Of a DNA stretch of 64,000 bases, positions 51,732 to 59,914 are shown piece by piece. Source of the stretch: Spirochaetaceae bacterium (GTDB lineage: Bacteria > Spirochaetota > Leptospiria > Leptospirales > Leptonemataceae); assembly GCA_002730875.1 (NCBI GenBank), contig PCBI01000015.1:248001-312000 (forward strand), read 5' to 3'. The notes beneath the pieces were generated by a model. The model searched no databases and was not told the DNA's origin. It saw only the letters and a program-made list of their open reading frames with translations. Position numbers and translations under genes: made by a program. Within the stretch, counting starts at the first letter, position 1, and each line of letters starts with the position of its first letter.

Positions 51732-54441
51732 TTTTTGTCTTCGCCTGGGCCTGACGAGATACCTTCAGGTTCTCAATGTCTTCCGGATTTACCAGCCCCA
51801 TAAGCTCATAAATCCTTACAGGTTCCAGTTTTCCCTTCACCCTTACCAGGTCAAGCTCCCTTGCATAGACCCGGTCCTTCACTCTTTCGTAAGTGAATTC
51901 GGAAATACAGGTACGCACGCCGTAGGTTTTGGTAATCCCTTCCAATCGGGAGCCCAGGTTTACTGTGTCCCCCATTAGAGTATAATCCATTCGGCGGCTG
52001 GAGCCCATATTTCCGACAACGGCAGCCCCGGTATTTATTCCTATTCCGATGTCCAGAACCGGAATATTTCGATCCGACCACATCTCCTGCAGGCGACGTA
52101 GAGCCTGAACCTGGGCAAGAGCCGCCACGCAGGCATAGTAGGCATGATCGTCGTTGCGAGCCGGAGCGCCCCAGAAGGCCATAATGGCATCGCCCATGTA
52201 TTTGTCGATAGTGCCTCTGTAGTCAATGATCAACTCCGTCATTTCGGAGAGGTATTCGTTCAGTAGCTGAACAAGCTCCTCTGGTCCCAGTTTTTCGGAG
52301 ATAGTAGTAAATCCTCGAACGTCGGAGAAGAACACAGTGAGCTCTTTTTTGGATCCCCCCAGGGTAATTGTGTCCGGGTTCGCCAGAAGCTCTTCCACCA
52401 CATCCTGCGAGACGAATTTCGAGAAAGTGCTCCGAATGAACTTTACGTTTTCTTCTTCTGACAGCGCCCGGAATCCGATGAATCCAACCAGCACTGTAAA
52501 CATCTGGATGAGCGCCGTAGGAAATACGTGTATCAAAGACAGGTCGCCGAAGGTATAAAGCAAAGTTACCAGCGAAAAGGCCGCCGAAAGAACAATGGCC
52601 ATGGCAAAACTGGCCCATGTGGGTATTCGGGGCTGATAAAGTCCCATGAGAAGACCGATGGCTACCAGGATTAGCAGATTCACGGCCGGCGATACCTGAT
52701 GGGCAAAGTCCTGATTCAGGATGGTATTCAATGCATGGGCGTGGTGCTCGATACCGGCCATATCGCCATAGGGAGACAGGTGTATGTCTTTGGCGGTCCC
52801 CACACCAGTGGCATAATACATGGCCACAAGCATGATATTCTTATCGAAGTTGTTTACGAAGTTTTCGTTAGCTTCCGCCCGGTCCATGAAGTCCAGAAGG
52901 CTGTAACTCTTGAAGCAGTAGCGTCCGCCGCGGAAGTTGATTAACATCTGGCCCGTGCGGTCGATGGGGATGACCACGGTTCTTTCCGGGTTGGGTTTGG
53001 CCATTTTGGGTACCGCTTCAAAGGTATCCATATTTACCATGGCGGAGTCCCCTTCCGGAATATTCTCTATACGAACCTCCCCTTTCAAGAAGTCTACGCT
53101 CACGTCCTTTCTCAGATCTACTCCATAGTATTCCGCCGCGGCCAGAAGATCAATGCCCGGGTACACCTCGCGGCGCTTGTTGAATGGATTGTCGTAAACG
53201 GCCACCACGGGCATCTGATAGTTCATGCCCGAAGAGTGCTTTAGAATGTTCGCATAACCGGCTCCGTCAAGTTCCCGGAGTAAATCCGGGTAAGGCGGAT
53301 GCATGAGCTTTCCCCAGGGATGCGCCGCATGCTCAATATGCTCTACGCGTTCGATGCGGAATTTACTGCTTATGATGTCGGTTCGTTCCTGGATATCCGG
53401 GATCTCATCCATAGTCTTGGCTGCCACCTCGAATGGAAAGTCAGCAAGTACATGGATTTGCGAGTCTTTTACCGCATTGGCCAGCGCTTCGGACTGAGGT
53501 ACCATCTTGTTCCCCCCCAGAGGTTCGCAACGAAGCTTGGTGCCGCAGTCTTCGCCCCCGAAAACACCTTTCTCATCAATGAAGCTAATGTCAAAAAGCA
53601 GAATGGCTTCGTTTGAATTGTCCGACAAATTGACCAGGTTGCCGTAGACCTCCCAGTTCAAGGGCCACTTGCCTTTGAGTCTTTCAATGGTAGTGTTGTC
53701 GAGACCTAGAATTACGATATCGCTTCGAATGCCATCCGGCGGCGGGGTGAGCGCGCGGGTACCCTGCTCATCCGAGCGTTCTCGGTCCTGCTGGGCCTGT
53801 TCCTCTTTGGTCAGAGGAGGCTGGCAGTATCTTTCCCCCGTATCGCCATAGAACTGCGAATGCGGATCGCGCATCCAGGAATAACGCATTCCGATGGCCT
53901 GATCCTCCATCTGCTGAATCAGAGGAACCCGGTGCAGAAGGAAGCTGAAGCCCAGCGAAATCAGAAACCCTAGAAGCAGGGAGCCGGACTTAAGGGTATC
54001 CCATTTCAGATCTTTCACCGCCCGGAGCAAAAAGATGCCGCCGGAAACGATGGTAGTGAGCGCCAGATAAAGCGAAAAGATTTGCAGATCCGGAGAGAAG
54101 TATTCATCCCCTGGAACCACATTTTCTACCTGAATAAAAACCGAGGCCGGCCCTGCGGTGTAGGCCATGAAATACCAGAGGGAACCCAGGAGTAGAAGTC
54201 CTATCCAGAGATAGAGCGTCCAGGAATTGGCTTCCGAGTAGGCTACAATCCGGTCGTAGAAATAGAGCAACAGTCCCACGATCAGAAAGCCAGGCACCAG
54301 AGTGAAAAACAGCTCTCGGAACAGTCCCAGAAAGATGACCATGGAGTCCCATTCAAAGAGAAGCGCCGAGCCAAGGGCAATGGGAAGAACGATGAATAAT
54401 GCGGCCGCACCGAGCAGCAGGATCAGACCGAATTTGCGCAT
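51724..54441 (-). CDS. CHASE2-domain class III adenylate cyclase
   Basis: 905 residues. Four or five N-terminal membrane helices (IVLPIALGSALL, FFTLVPGFLIVGLLLYF, LYLWIGLLLLGSLWYFM and others) precede a CHASE2 sensory domain (about 170-540: EDQAIGMRYSWMRDP, IVILGLDNTTIERLKGKWPL, EAILLFDISFIDEKG). Three further helices follow (about 585-665). The C-terminal cyclase has both metal Asp (FFSDVRGFT and KYMGDAIMAFWG), transition-state Asn/Arg in GDTVNLGSRLEG, and adenine-selecting Lys (VKGKLEP) with Asp in MDYTLMGD. So it should make cAMP. The extra N-terminal helices are more than usual for this group. Confidence 0.93.
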   Translation of the reverse strand: MRKFGLILLLGAAALFIVLPIALGSALLFEWDSMVIFLGLFRELFFTLVPGFLIVGLLLYFYDRIVAYSEANSWTLYLWIGLLLLGSLWYFMAYTAGPASVFIQVENVVPGDEYFSPDLQIFSLYLALTTIVSGGIFLLRAVKDLKWDTLKSGSLLLGFLISLGFSFLLHRVPLIQQMEDQAIGMRYSWMRDPHSQFYGDTGERYCQPPLTKEEQAQQDRERSDEQGTRALTPPPDGIRSDIVILGLDNTTIERLKGKWPLNWEVYGNLVNLSDNSNEAILLFDISFIDEKGVFGGEDCGTKLRCEPLGGNKMVPQSEALANAVKDSQIHVLADFPFEVAAKTMDEIPDIQERTDIISSKFRIERVEHIEHAAHPWGKLMHPPYPDLLRELDGAGYANILKHSSGMNYQMPVVAVYDNPFNKRREVYPGIDLLAAAEYYGVDLRKDVSVDFLKGEVRIENIPEGDSAMVNMDTFEAVPKMAKPNPERTVVIPIDRTGQMLINFRGGRYCFKSYSLLDFMDRAEANENFVNNFDKNIMLVAMYYATGVGTAKDIHLSPYGDMAGIEHHAHALNTILNQDFAHQVSPAVNLLILVAIGLLMGLYQPRIPTWASFAMAIVLSAAFSLVTLLYTFGDLSLIHVFPTALIQMFTVLVGFIGFRALSEEENVKFIRSTFSKFVSQDVVEELLANPDTITLGGSKKELTVFFSDVRGFTTISEKLGPEELVQLLNEYLSEMTELIIDYRGTIDKYMGDAIMAFWGAPARNDDHAYYACVAALAQVQALRRLQEMWSDRNIPVLDIGIGINTGAAVVGNMGSSRRMDYTLMGDTVNLGSRLEGITKTYGVRTCISEFTYERVKDRVYARELDLVRVKGKLEPVRIYELMGLVNPEDIENLKVSRQAQAKTKNE

Positions 54442-54547
54442 GGGAAAGTGAATGACTGAAAGCCCATGGCTTACAAGTGTTTTTCCGGCTCAATCGTCGT
54501 TTTGGCCAGGAATCCGCGCGGTCGGCGACGACAGCCGCCGTTGAGAT

Positions 54548-55429
54548 CTATACTGCGGCGGGTTGTAGCGCGTCTACGAAGCCTTGCGTGGTGGCTTTTA
54601 GCTTCTCGGCCGCCTGATCGGCGTCCTCGTCAATGATCCGCTGATTGAGACTGCCTACTATCACTCCATCCACATGAGCCGCCAATTGTCTGGCCTGTTG
54701 CGGCTGACTGATTCCGAAGCCCACAAACAGAGGAACTCCGGAAGCATTCTTCAGGGATTCCACCTTCCGGGCTGTTTCCGGGGGAAGCTCCTTTCGTTCT
54801 CCGGTAGTGCCCAGACTGCTCACATAATAGATGAACCCCTGGGCCTGCTTGCAAATGGCCTTTTCTCGCTTCGGAGTTGTGTTGGGCGCCACCATGCTGA
54901 TGAGAGCAATCTCGGAGGGGTGTCTGCGAAACAGTTCCGCCTCCGGACTGTCAAAAGGTAGATCCGGGATAACTATCCCCTTTACGCCGCACTCCCCGGC
55001 CCGTTTGAGAAATCGATCAATGCTTAGATGGCAGCCGGTATTGGAATCGAGTACCGGATCGGCTTTCCTCTCGTTTTCCGGGTCCAGTTCGGCAAAGAAA
55101 TGACTTAGAATAGGATTCAGGTACCCCAGCAAAACGATGGGCACCTCTGGCCGTTGTTTATGGATTTCGTGGGCAGCCTGCAGGACATTATCGATGCTGA
55201 AATCCGATCTTGCCATGGCTCGTACCATAGCCTGCTGAATCACCGGCCCGTCCGCGGTAGGATCGGAAAAGGGGATGCCAAGCTCCAGAACATCGGCTCC
55301 GCCATCGATCATGGCAAGGGCGTACTGCACAGTCCGAGCAAAGTCCGGATCCCCGCTGGTGATGTACGGCATGTAGAGCGGCCGACCGGTTTTCTTGATT
55401 CGATCTTCGATGTATTCCTGTAATTTCAA
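54548..55429 (-). CDS. trpA: Tryptophan synthase alpha chain
   Basis: Cleaves indole-3-glycerol phosphate. Motifs: PLYMPYITSGDPDFART, ADVLELGIPFSDPTADGPVIQQA (catalytic Glu and active-site loop), VLLGYLNPILSH and IYYVSSLGTTGERKELP, with GFGISQPQQARQL and DGVIVGS at the C-terminus. 293 residues includes a short insertion near 130 (DPENERKADPVLDSNTGC). TTG start overlapping the HIT-gene stop as TTGA. No other trp gene is in the window. Confidence 0.94.
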   Translation of the reverse strand: MKLQEYIEDRIKKTGRPLYMPYITSGDPDFARTVQYALAMIDGGADVLELGIPFSDPTADGPVIQQAMVRAMARSDFSIDNVLQAAHEIHKQRPEVPIVLLGYLNPILSHFFAELDPENERKADPVLDSNTGCHLSIDRFLKRAGECGVKGIVIPDLPFDSPEAELFRRHPSEIALISMVAPNTTPKREKAICKQAQGFIYYVSSLGTTGERKELPPETARKVESLKNASGVPLFVGFGISQPQQARQLAAHVDGVIVGSLNQRIIDEDADQAAEKLKATTQGFVDALQPAAV

Positions 55430-55824
55430 AGTTGCACTTCCCGGGATATGCTGTCGGCCAGTTGCTGGAATTCTTCGGCGGTAAACTGCAATCTGGGCAT
55501 GGAAAAGGATATGTCTTCAATTCGGTCCATTGGGATCAGATGAATGTGAACGTGGGGTACTTCCAGGCCCACCACTGCCGTGCCTACTCGCTTGCAGGGT
55601 ACGGCCTTCTTCAAACCGACGCCCACCTTTCGCGCGAAATCCTGGAGATCCAGATAATCCTGCTGGGGCATATCGAACAAATAATCGATTTCCTTTTTGG
55701 GGACTGCCAGAACATGCCCCTTTTTCACCGGACGCACATCCAGAAAGGCCAGATGTTTTTCGTCTTCTGCAACTTTATAGGCCGGGATTTCTCCCGCGAT
55801 GATTTTGGAGAAGATGGTAGCCAT
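55426..55824 (-). CDS. HIT-family nucleotide phosphohydrolase
   Basis: Start at ATG 55824 gives IFSKIIAGEIPAYKVAEDE, the usual HIT/HinT N-terminus; then AFLDVRPVKKGHVLAVPKK and the triad HVHIHLIP. About 132 residues. HinT-type enzymes hydrolyse AMP-lysyl or AMP-N conjugates. The C-terminal part (FSMPRLQFTAEEFQQLAD) is normal. Divergent from the HPt gene. Upstream partner of trpA only by position. Confidence 0.93.
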   Translation of the reverse strand: MATIFSKIIAGEIPAYKVAEDEKHLAFLDVRPVKKGHVLAVPKKEIDYLFDMPQQDYLDLQDFARKVGVGLKKAVPCKRVGTAVVGLEVPHVHIHLIPMDRIEDISFSMPRLQFTAEEFQQLADSISREVQL

Positions 55825-55986
55825 ACATCCACGCTTGGCCATGTCCGTTTTGTACACAACCGTTTAACCAGGTCGGGCTTCCGATGCGAAGTCACGGGCC
55901 CGGCAAGTCCCTTTTTTCTCAGGATCTGGAGAGCACCGGGCGCTCCCGTTTATACCGCTAAGAATCCCGGCGTCTGGAAATCGTTA

Positions 55987-56014
55987 TTGCATCTGTTATA
56001 GTACGATCTATACT
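55987..56014 (+). promoter_or_regulatory. Candidate promoter for the HPt gene
   Basis: TTGCAT (55987-55992), 16 nt, then TATACT (56009-56014). If used, the message would begin at or near the start codon. An alternative -10 TATAGT lies at 55997-56002. TTGGAG directly before the ATG is too close for a normal Shine-Dalgarno sequence. Confidence 0.35.
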
Positions 56015-56020
56015 TGGAGC

Positions 56021-56380
56021 ATGTCTGAATCTGTTCCCGTTTTGGATCAGGAAACCATCGCAAAGCTCAGGTCCCTCAATCGGCCGGGAAAGACCGACCT
56101 CGTAGCAGAGCTCAGCGAACTGTTCTTCAAGGACTCTCCGTCCTTGCTGGAGACTGCGCAGAGTTGCCTGGAAAGCAAGGATTACGATAATCTGTACAAG
56201 GCCGTTCACAGGTTGAAAGGTAGCGCGTTGTACATTGGCGGCGCCGAGCTCGGGGCACTCTGTCAGCAAATCATGGCTGCAGCCAAAGATCAGGATGCCG
56301 GGACACTGGAAGAGCAAATGAAGGAATTGCGGCCCGCCTATGATCGACTCAGCGAGTCGCTCAACAAAGAAATCGCGTAG
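56021..56380 (+). CDS. Free-standing HPt phosphotransfer protein
   Basis: 119 residues forming one four-helix HPt domain. The phosphorylatable His 63 lies in KAVHRLKGSALYIGG, the canonical HxLKG(S/A) motif, and GAELGALCQQIMAAAKD follows. No other domain. It converges with the receiver/ATPase gene and faces away from the HIT gene. Such proteins shuttle phosphate between receivers in multistep relays. Confidence 0.93.
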   Translation: MSESVPVLDQETIAKLRSLNRPGKTDLVAELSELFFKDSPSLLETAQSCLESKDYDNLYKAVHRLKGSALYIGGAELGALCQQIMAAAKDQDAGTLEEQMKELRPAYDRLSESLNKEIA

Positions 56381-56467
56381 CCCGGAGTCAGAGTCCCCTG
56401 GAGCCCAGGAGGACATACACGGGCGCTCGAAGGGCAACAAGGCAGTGCGCCGAAGACAGAACGGGCC

Positions 56468-57790
56468 TTATCCTGAGATTACCGATCGTCCCGGATCCTG
56501 CAGATTCACCTTATCCAGATCTTCTTTTCGAACCAGGGGAAGCTCGGTCTGAAGGTTGACCCGAATGAGGCCTCCCTTCTCCAGGTCAAGATGGTCCTTC
56601 ACATTGAAGGCGGACACCCGACCTCCATGTTTGCGTATGATCTTATCTACCATGGTGAGCCCCAGCCCGTAGTCCAGAGTGCCGTAGCGTTCGTCTACTG
56701 TTCGTCCGATTCTATAGAAGGGCTCGAATACCGCTGTTTCCTGAGCCTCCGGAATTCCCAAAAATCCATCGATGTCCAGGGGCTCTGATACGACGGAAAT
56801 CTCCAGGGTTTCGGCCAGGGGTTTGAACAGAACCAGGATGGAACTGGATTCGCGGGAAAACTTCATTCCGTTGGTAAGCAACTCTTTGAAGGCTTCGACC
56901 AATGCGTCTTTTTCAAGAAGCAAGTAGCGGTCCTTTTCGTCTTTGCCTCCAGAACTCAGAAAGAGGCTTTGATTCTTGATCGACCCCAGCTCCTTTAGTT
57001 GGTCCAGCGTGGACTGCACGGATTGGTACAGGTCTGCCACCGAACATGGTTCCAGCCTGGGCTGCGCCTTGAGTATCCTGTTAATCGATTGAAATTGCTT
57101 AATGGCCTGATCCGCGCTGTGCGCGTTTTCCACCATTAGATCCATGAGACTTTCCGGAACTACAAGGCCGTCTTCTGTATGCTTGCCCATCATCTTCATG
57201 TCTTTTACCATGCTGACGAGCATGCCGAAACCTTTGCCCTGGGATACAATCGTATGCAGATTATTGAAGAGCGATTGGTCGAAACGGTCCCCGTTGCGAA
57301 AGATCAGTGTTTCTTTCCATAAATTCCAGCTCAGTTGCTTGCGAACTCGGATTTCCCGTTCCCGCTCCAGGTCCCGCTGCATTTGTCGCAATTCGAAGAC
57401 TTCGAAAGCTTTGTCCAGGCGATTGAAGAGATCTTTTTCATTTACCGGTTTGATCAAGTAGTCATAAACGCCCAGTTTCATGGTTTCAATGACCTTCTCT
57501 GTATCGCTTTCCACGGTATGGACCAGAATGATAGGCACCATAGGGCGATCGTTGAGCCGCTGAATCAGTTCGTCGCCGCTGCTCTGCGGAAGGTGGAGGT
57601 CTACGATAACTACAGGAAAGAAGGATTCGTCAAAGGCAGCGATAGCCTCTTCGGCGCTGGTGGCCACCCTACAGCGATAAGGTGACTTTTCCAGCGTGGA
57701 TTCCAGAACCCGGGCCGTAACCGGGTCATCCTCCACGATCAGTATTTGTTGGGGATACTTGCCTGCTTTGCGCTTGTTCGAATCTGTCAT
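56468..57790 (-). CDS. Receiver-linked GHKL ATPase, atypical histidine kinase
   Basis: 440 residues. N-terminal receiver with acidic pair (VEDD), phospho-Asp 64 (VIVDLHLP) and Lys 114 (YLIKPVNE). A coiled linker (about 125-155, DLEREREIRVRKQL) leads to a helical region without the usual H-box; the nearest His is in FNNLHTIVSQGKGFG. The C-terminal ATPase shows AFKELLTNGMKFS (N box), AVFEPFYRIGR and YGLGLTMVDKI (G2 box). ATG start. Could act as a kinase with a novel phospho-His or as a regulatory ATPase; the HPt protein next door may be its partner. Confidence 0.8.
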   Translation of the reverse strand: MTDSNKRKAGKYPQQILIVEDDPVTARVLESTLEKSPYRCRVATSAEEAIAAFDESFFPVVIVDLHLPQSSGDELIQRLNDRPMVPIILVHTVESDTEKVIETMKLGVYDYLIKPVNEKDLFNRLDKAFEVFELRQMQRDLEREREIRVRKQLSWNLWKETLIFRNGDRFDQSLFNNLHTIVSQGKGFGMLVSMVKDMKMMGKHTEDGLVVPESLMDLMVENAHSADQAIKQFQSINRILKAQPRLEPCSVADLYQSVQSTLDQLKELGSIKNQSLFLSSGGKDEKDRYLLLEKDALVEAFKELLTNGMKFSRESSSILVLFKPLAETLEISVVSEPLDIDGFLGIPEAQETAVFEPFYRIGRTVDERYGTLDYGLGLTMVDKIIRKHGGRVSAFNVKDHLDLEKGGLIRVNLQTELPLVRKEDLDKVNLQDPGRSVISG

Positions 57791-57923
57791 ACGTATGATT
57801 TGCCTATTGGACGGCAGAACTACCTTCTATATCCGAAATAAAAATCCTGCAAATTGGCTCCATGCTTTTTTTACCTGGTTGCCAGGTTCCCGGTTTGTCC
57901 AGGCTTTCAGTGGCGAGTCAGAG

Positions 57924-58748
57924 TCAGTACTGAGAAAGCAATGCCTGCATCCGGGCTTTCTTTTCCAACCATCGAAAGATCCAGTAGCCGCCGATGGTGA
58001 AGGCCAGACATATCAGAGCGAAAACGCCCACCTCGTACGCCGACAGTGTCAGGCTTTCCGGAATAAGCGCGCGCTTTAGAAGAGTCATTCCCCGGGTCAG
58101 CGGAAAGGAATCATACAGAAAAGCAGACAGGGAGTCCGGTTCCATGCCGCTGCGGTCCTGCCAGAAGAGCCCCAGAAATGCGAAGTTGATAATCTGAAAG
58201 AAGAAGCCCACTCGCTTGAAGATCAGCGTGAGTCCGGCAAACAGGTAGGCCACACCGTATACCCCCAGGGCTGTTATGCTCAGAATCAGAATTGCCAGGG
58301 GCGCGCGGTGAGGGGCAATCGTTGTTTCCGGAATGGACAGAAAATAGGCTCCCAGAAGCATAAAGAAACTGAGGATCTGCCGCGGCTGCTGGGAGATACC
58401 CCTGGCGAGTAGCACGCCGGCCAGGGAATGACCGGAGATGCTCAATTGTTCCAGGGTGCCGGTCTGGCTTTCATTCTGTATTTGACCGGACCAGCCCATC
58501 TGGGTGGCCAATACGAATTGCATAAGACAGTACCCCAGGATCATGGTTTCGCGATCAATGGGGCTGTCTTTGCCGGACAGACCCTGGCCGTCGGGCATCA
58601 ACTCCGAAAGGCCCAGCAGGATGGCCATCAGAATCAGATACATAAAGAAAAGGAAGGATAGTATCTCCAGAGGATACCGGTACATGAAGAGCAGATCGCG
58701 CTTGAACTCGGCTTTTACGATGAGAGCAAACTCCTGCAAGGTTTTCAT
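57924..58748 (-). CDS. ABC-2 type transport permease
   Basis: 274 residues with six membrane helices: LSFLFFMYLILMAILLG, VLATQMGWSG region, ILSFFMLLGAYFL, LAILILSITALGVYGVAYLFAGL, FQIINFAFLGLFW and FALICLAFTIGGYWIF. Amphipathic N-terminus KAEFKRDLLFMYRYPLEIL. ABC-2 exporters pump drugs, lipids or polysaccharides. Start overlaps the ATPase stop (ATGA). Substrate unknown. Confidence 0.9.
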   Translation of the reverse strand: MKTLQEFALIVKAEFKRDLLFMYRYPLEILSFLFFMYLILMAILLGLSELMPDGQGLSGKDSPIDRETMILGYCLMQFVLATQMGWSGQIQNESQTGTLEQLSISGHSLAGVLLARGISQQPRQILSFFMLLGAYFLSIPETTIAPHRAPLAILILSITALGVYGVAYLFAGLTLIFKRVGFFFQIINFAFLGLFWQDRSGMEPDSLSAFLYDSFPLTRGMTLLKRALIPESLTLSAYEVGVFALICLAFTIGGYWIFRWLEKKARMQALLSQY

Positions 58749-59797
58749 GATTCCGCCTCCTGACCGTTGGCGCTCCCGTCGTTTTTCGATTGTTGCGATG
58801 CTGGCACATCCCTGCCGGCGCCTTTGTTCGGGGCGACCTGACCGGAACGATCGGGTTTAAGTACTCTTAAAAAGATTTCTTCCAGTTCATCCGTTACCCG
58901 GTGCAGGGAGAGTAACTCCAATTCTGGATCTGCCGTTTGTTTTCGGGAAAGATAATCGAGCAGCACTCCGACGCCGGCGCTATCTTTCAGATCCAGTTCA
59001 AAGAGATGCACGTCTCCCTGTTTCTGGATCAGTTGTAGCCCCCTGGTCTGCCATTCGGGATCCCAGCGCAACTCCCCCTTGATACGAAGGCGGTAGATGT
59101 GGCTCTTAAAAACAGCCCGGAGCTCGGGCAGGGTTCCTTCCTGAATGAGCTTTCCGTGGTTTATGATCCCAACGCGGTCGGCGATCTCTTCTACCAGATC
59201 CATCTGATGCGTTGTAAGCAGTATTGTGCGTCCCTCTTCCCGGGCCAGGCGCAGAATCATGTCTTTGATTCTACGGCCGCTTTCTACGTCCAGACCCAGG
59301 GTAGGTTCATCCAGAAGCAAAACCTCGGGGTCGGTAATCAAAGCGGCGGCCAGGGCCAACTTCTGAAGCATGCCCCTGGAAAGATGCTGGGACTGGTTCT
59401 TCTTCTTGGCGTCAATGTTTAGCTCTTCCAGTAGCCGGGGCGCCTTCTCTTTTACAACCCGGGACGGCACCCCCCGCAGGTTGGCAAAATAGTGCAGATT
59501 CTCAAGCGGGGTCAAACGCCAGTACACGTTTCGCGTACCTTCCAGAATGGCGCTCAGTCTCTGATAGCTGGGGCCCCGGCCGGTTTTGCCGGATATCTTG
59601 ATTTCGCCGGATGTGGGTAGCACCAGGCCCGCAATCATTTTGATCGTCGTGGACTTTCCGGCACCGTTGGGTCCGAGCAAAGAGTAAATCTCGCCGGGTG
59701 CAATTCTGAAGGTGATGTCATCCACTGCCGTAAGCGGCGGTCGTGTGGTGAATCGTTTCTTGTAGATTTTCTTAAGGTGGGTTACTTCAAGACTCAT
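58745..59797 (-). CDS. ABC transporter ATP-binding protein
   Basis: ATPase partner of the ABC-2 permease. Walker A GPNGAGKST, signature LSRGMLQKLALAAAL and Walker B LLLDEPTLGLD, with H-loop TTHQMDL. ATG at 59797 (SLEVTHLKKIYKKRF) starts the domain; an ATG at 59908, just after the beta-galactosidase stop, would add 37 residues. The C-terminal about 80 residues, including the Lys/Gly/Ser tail, are outside the NBD. The signature LSRGM differs from the usual LSGGQ, common in ABC-2 exporters of the NatA/YhaQ type. Confidence 0.93.
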   Translation of the reverse strand: MSLEVTHLKKIYKKRFTTRPPLTAVDDITFRIAPGEIYSLLGPNGAGKSTTIKMIAGLVLPTSGEIKISGKTGRGPSYQRLSAILEGTRNVYWRLTPLENLHYFANLRGVPSRVVKEKAPRLLEELNIDAKKKNQSQHLSRGMLQKLALAAALITDPEVLLLDEPTLGLDVESGRRIKDMILRLAREEGRTILLTTHQMDLVEEIADRVGIINHGKLIQEGTLPELRAVFKSHIYRLRIKGELRWDPEWQTRGLQLIQKQGDVHLFELDLKDSAGVGVLLDYLSRKQTADPELELLSLHRVTDELEEIFLRVLKPDRSGQVAPNKGAGRDVPASQQSKNDGSANGQEAES

Positions 59798-59914
59798 GTA
59801 TTGTGCCTGTTTGTTGTTTTCAGGGAAGGCTCCGGTGGCTACAAGTAACGTTTTGAATCCGCCGAATAAATCGGCCGGGGCGTCAACGTTGGCCACACCT
59901 GCTGGCATTCCCTT

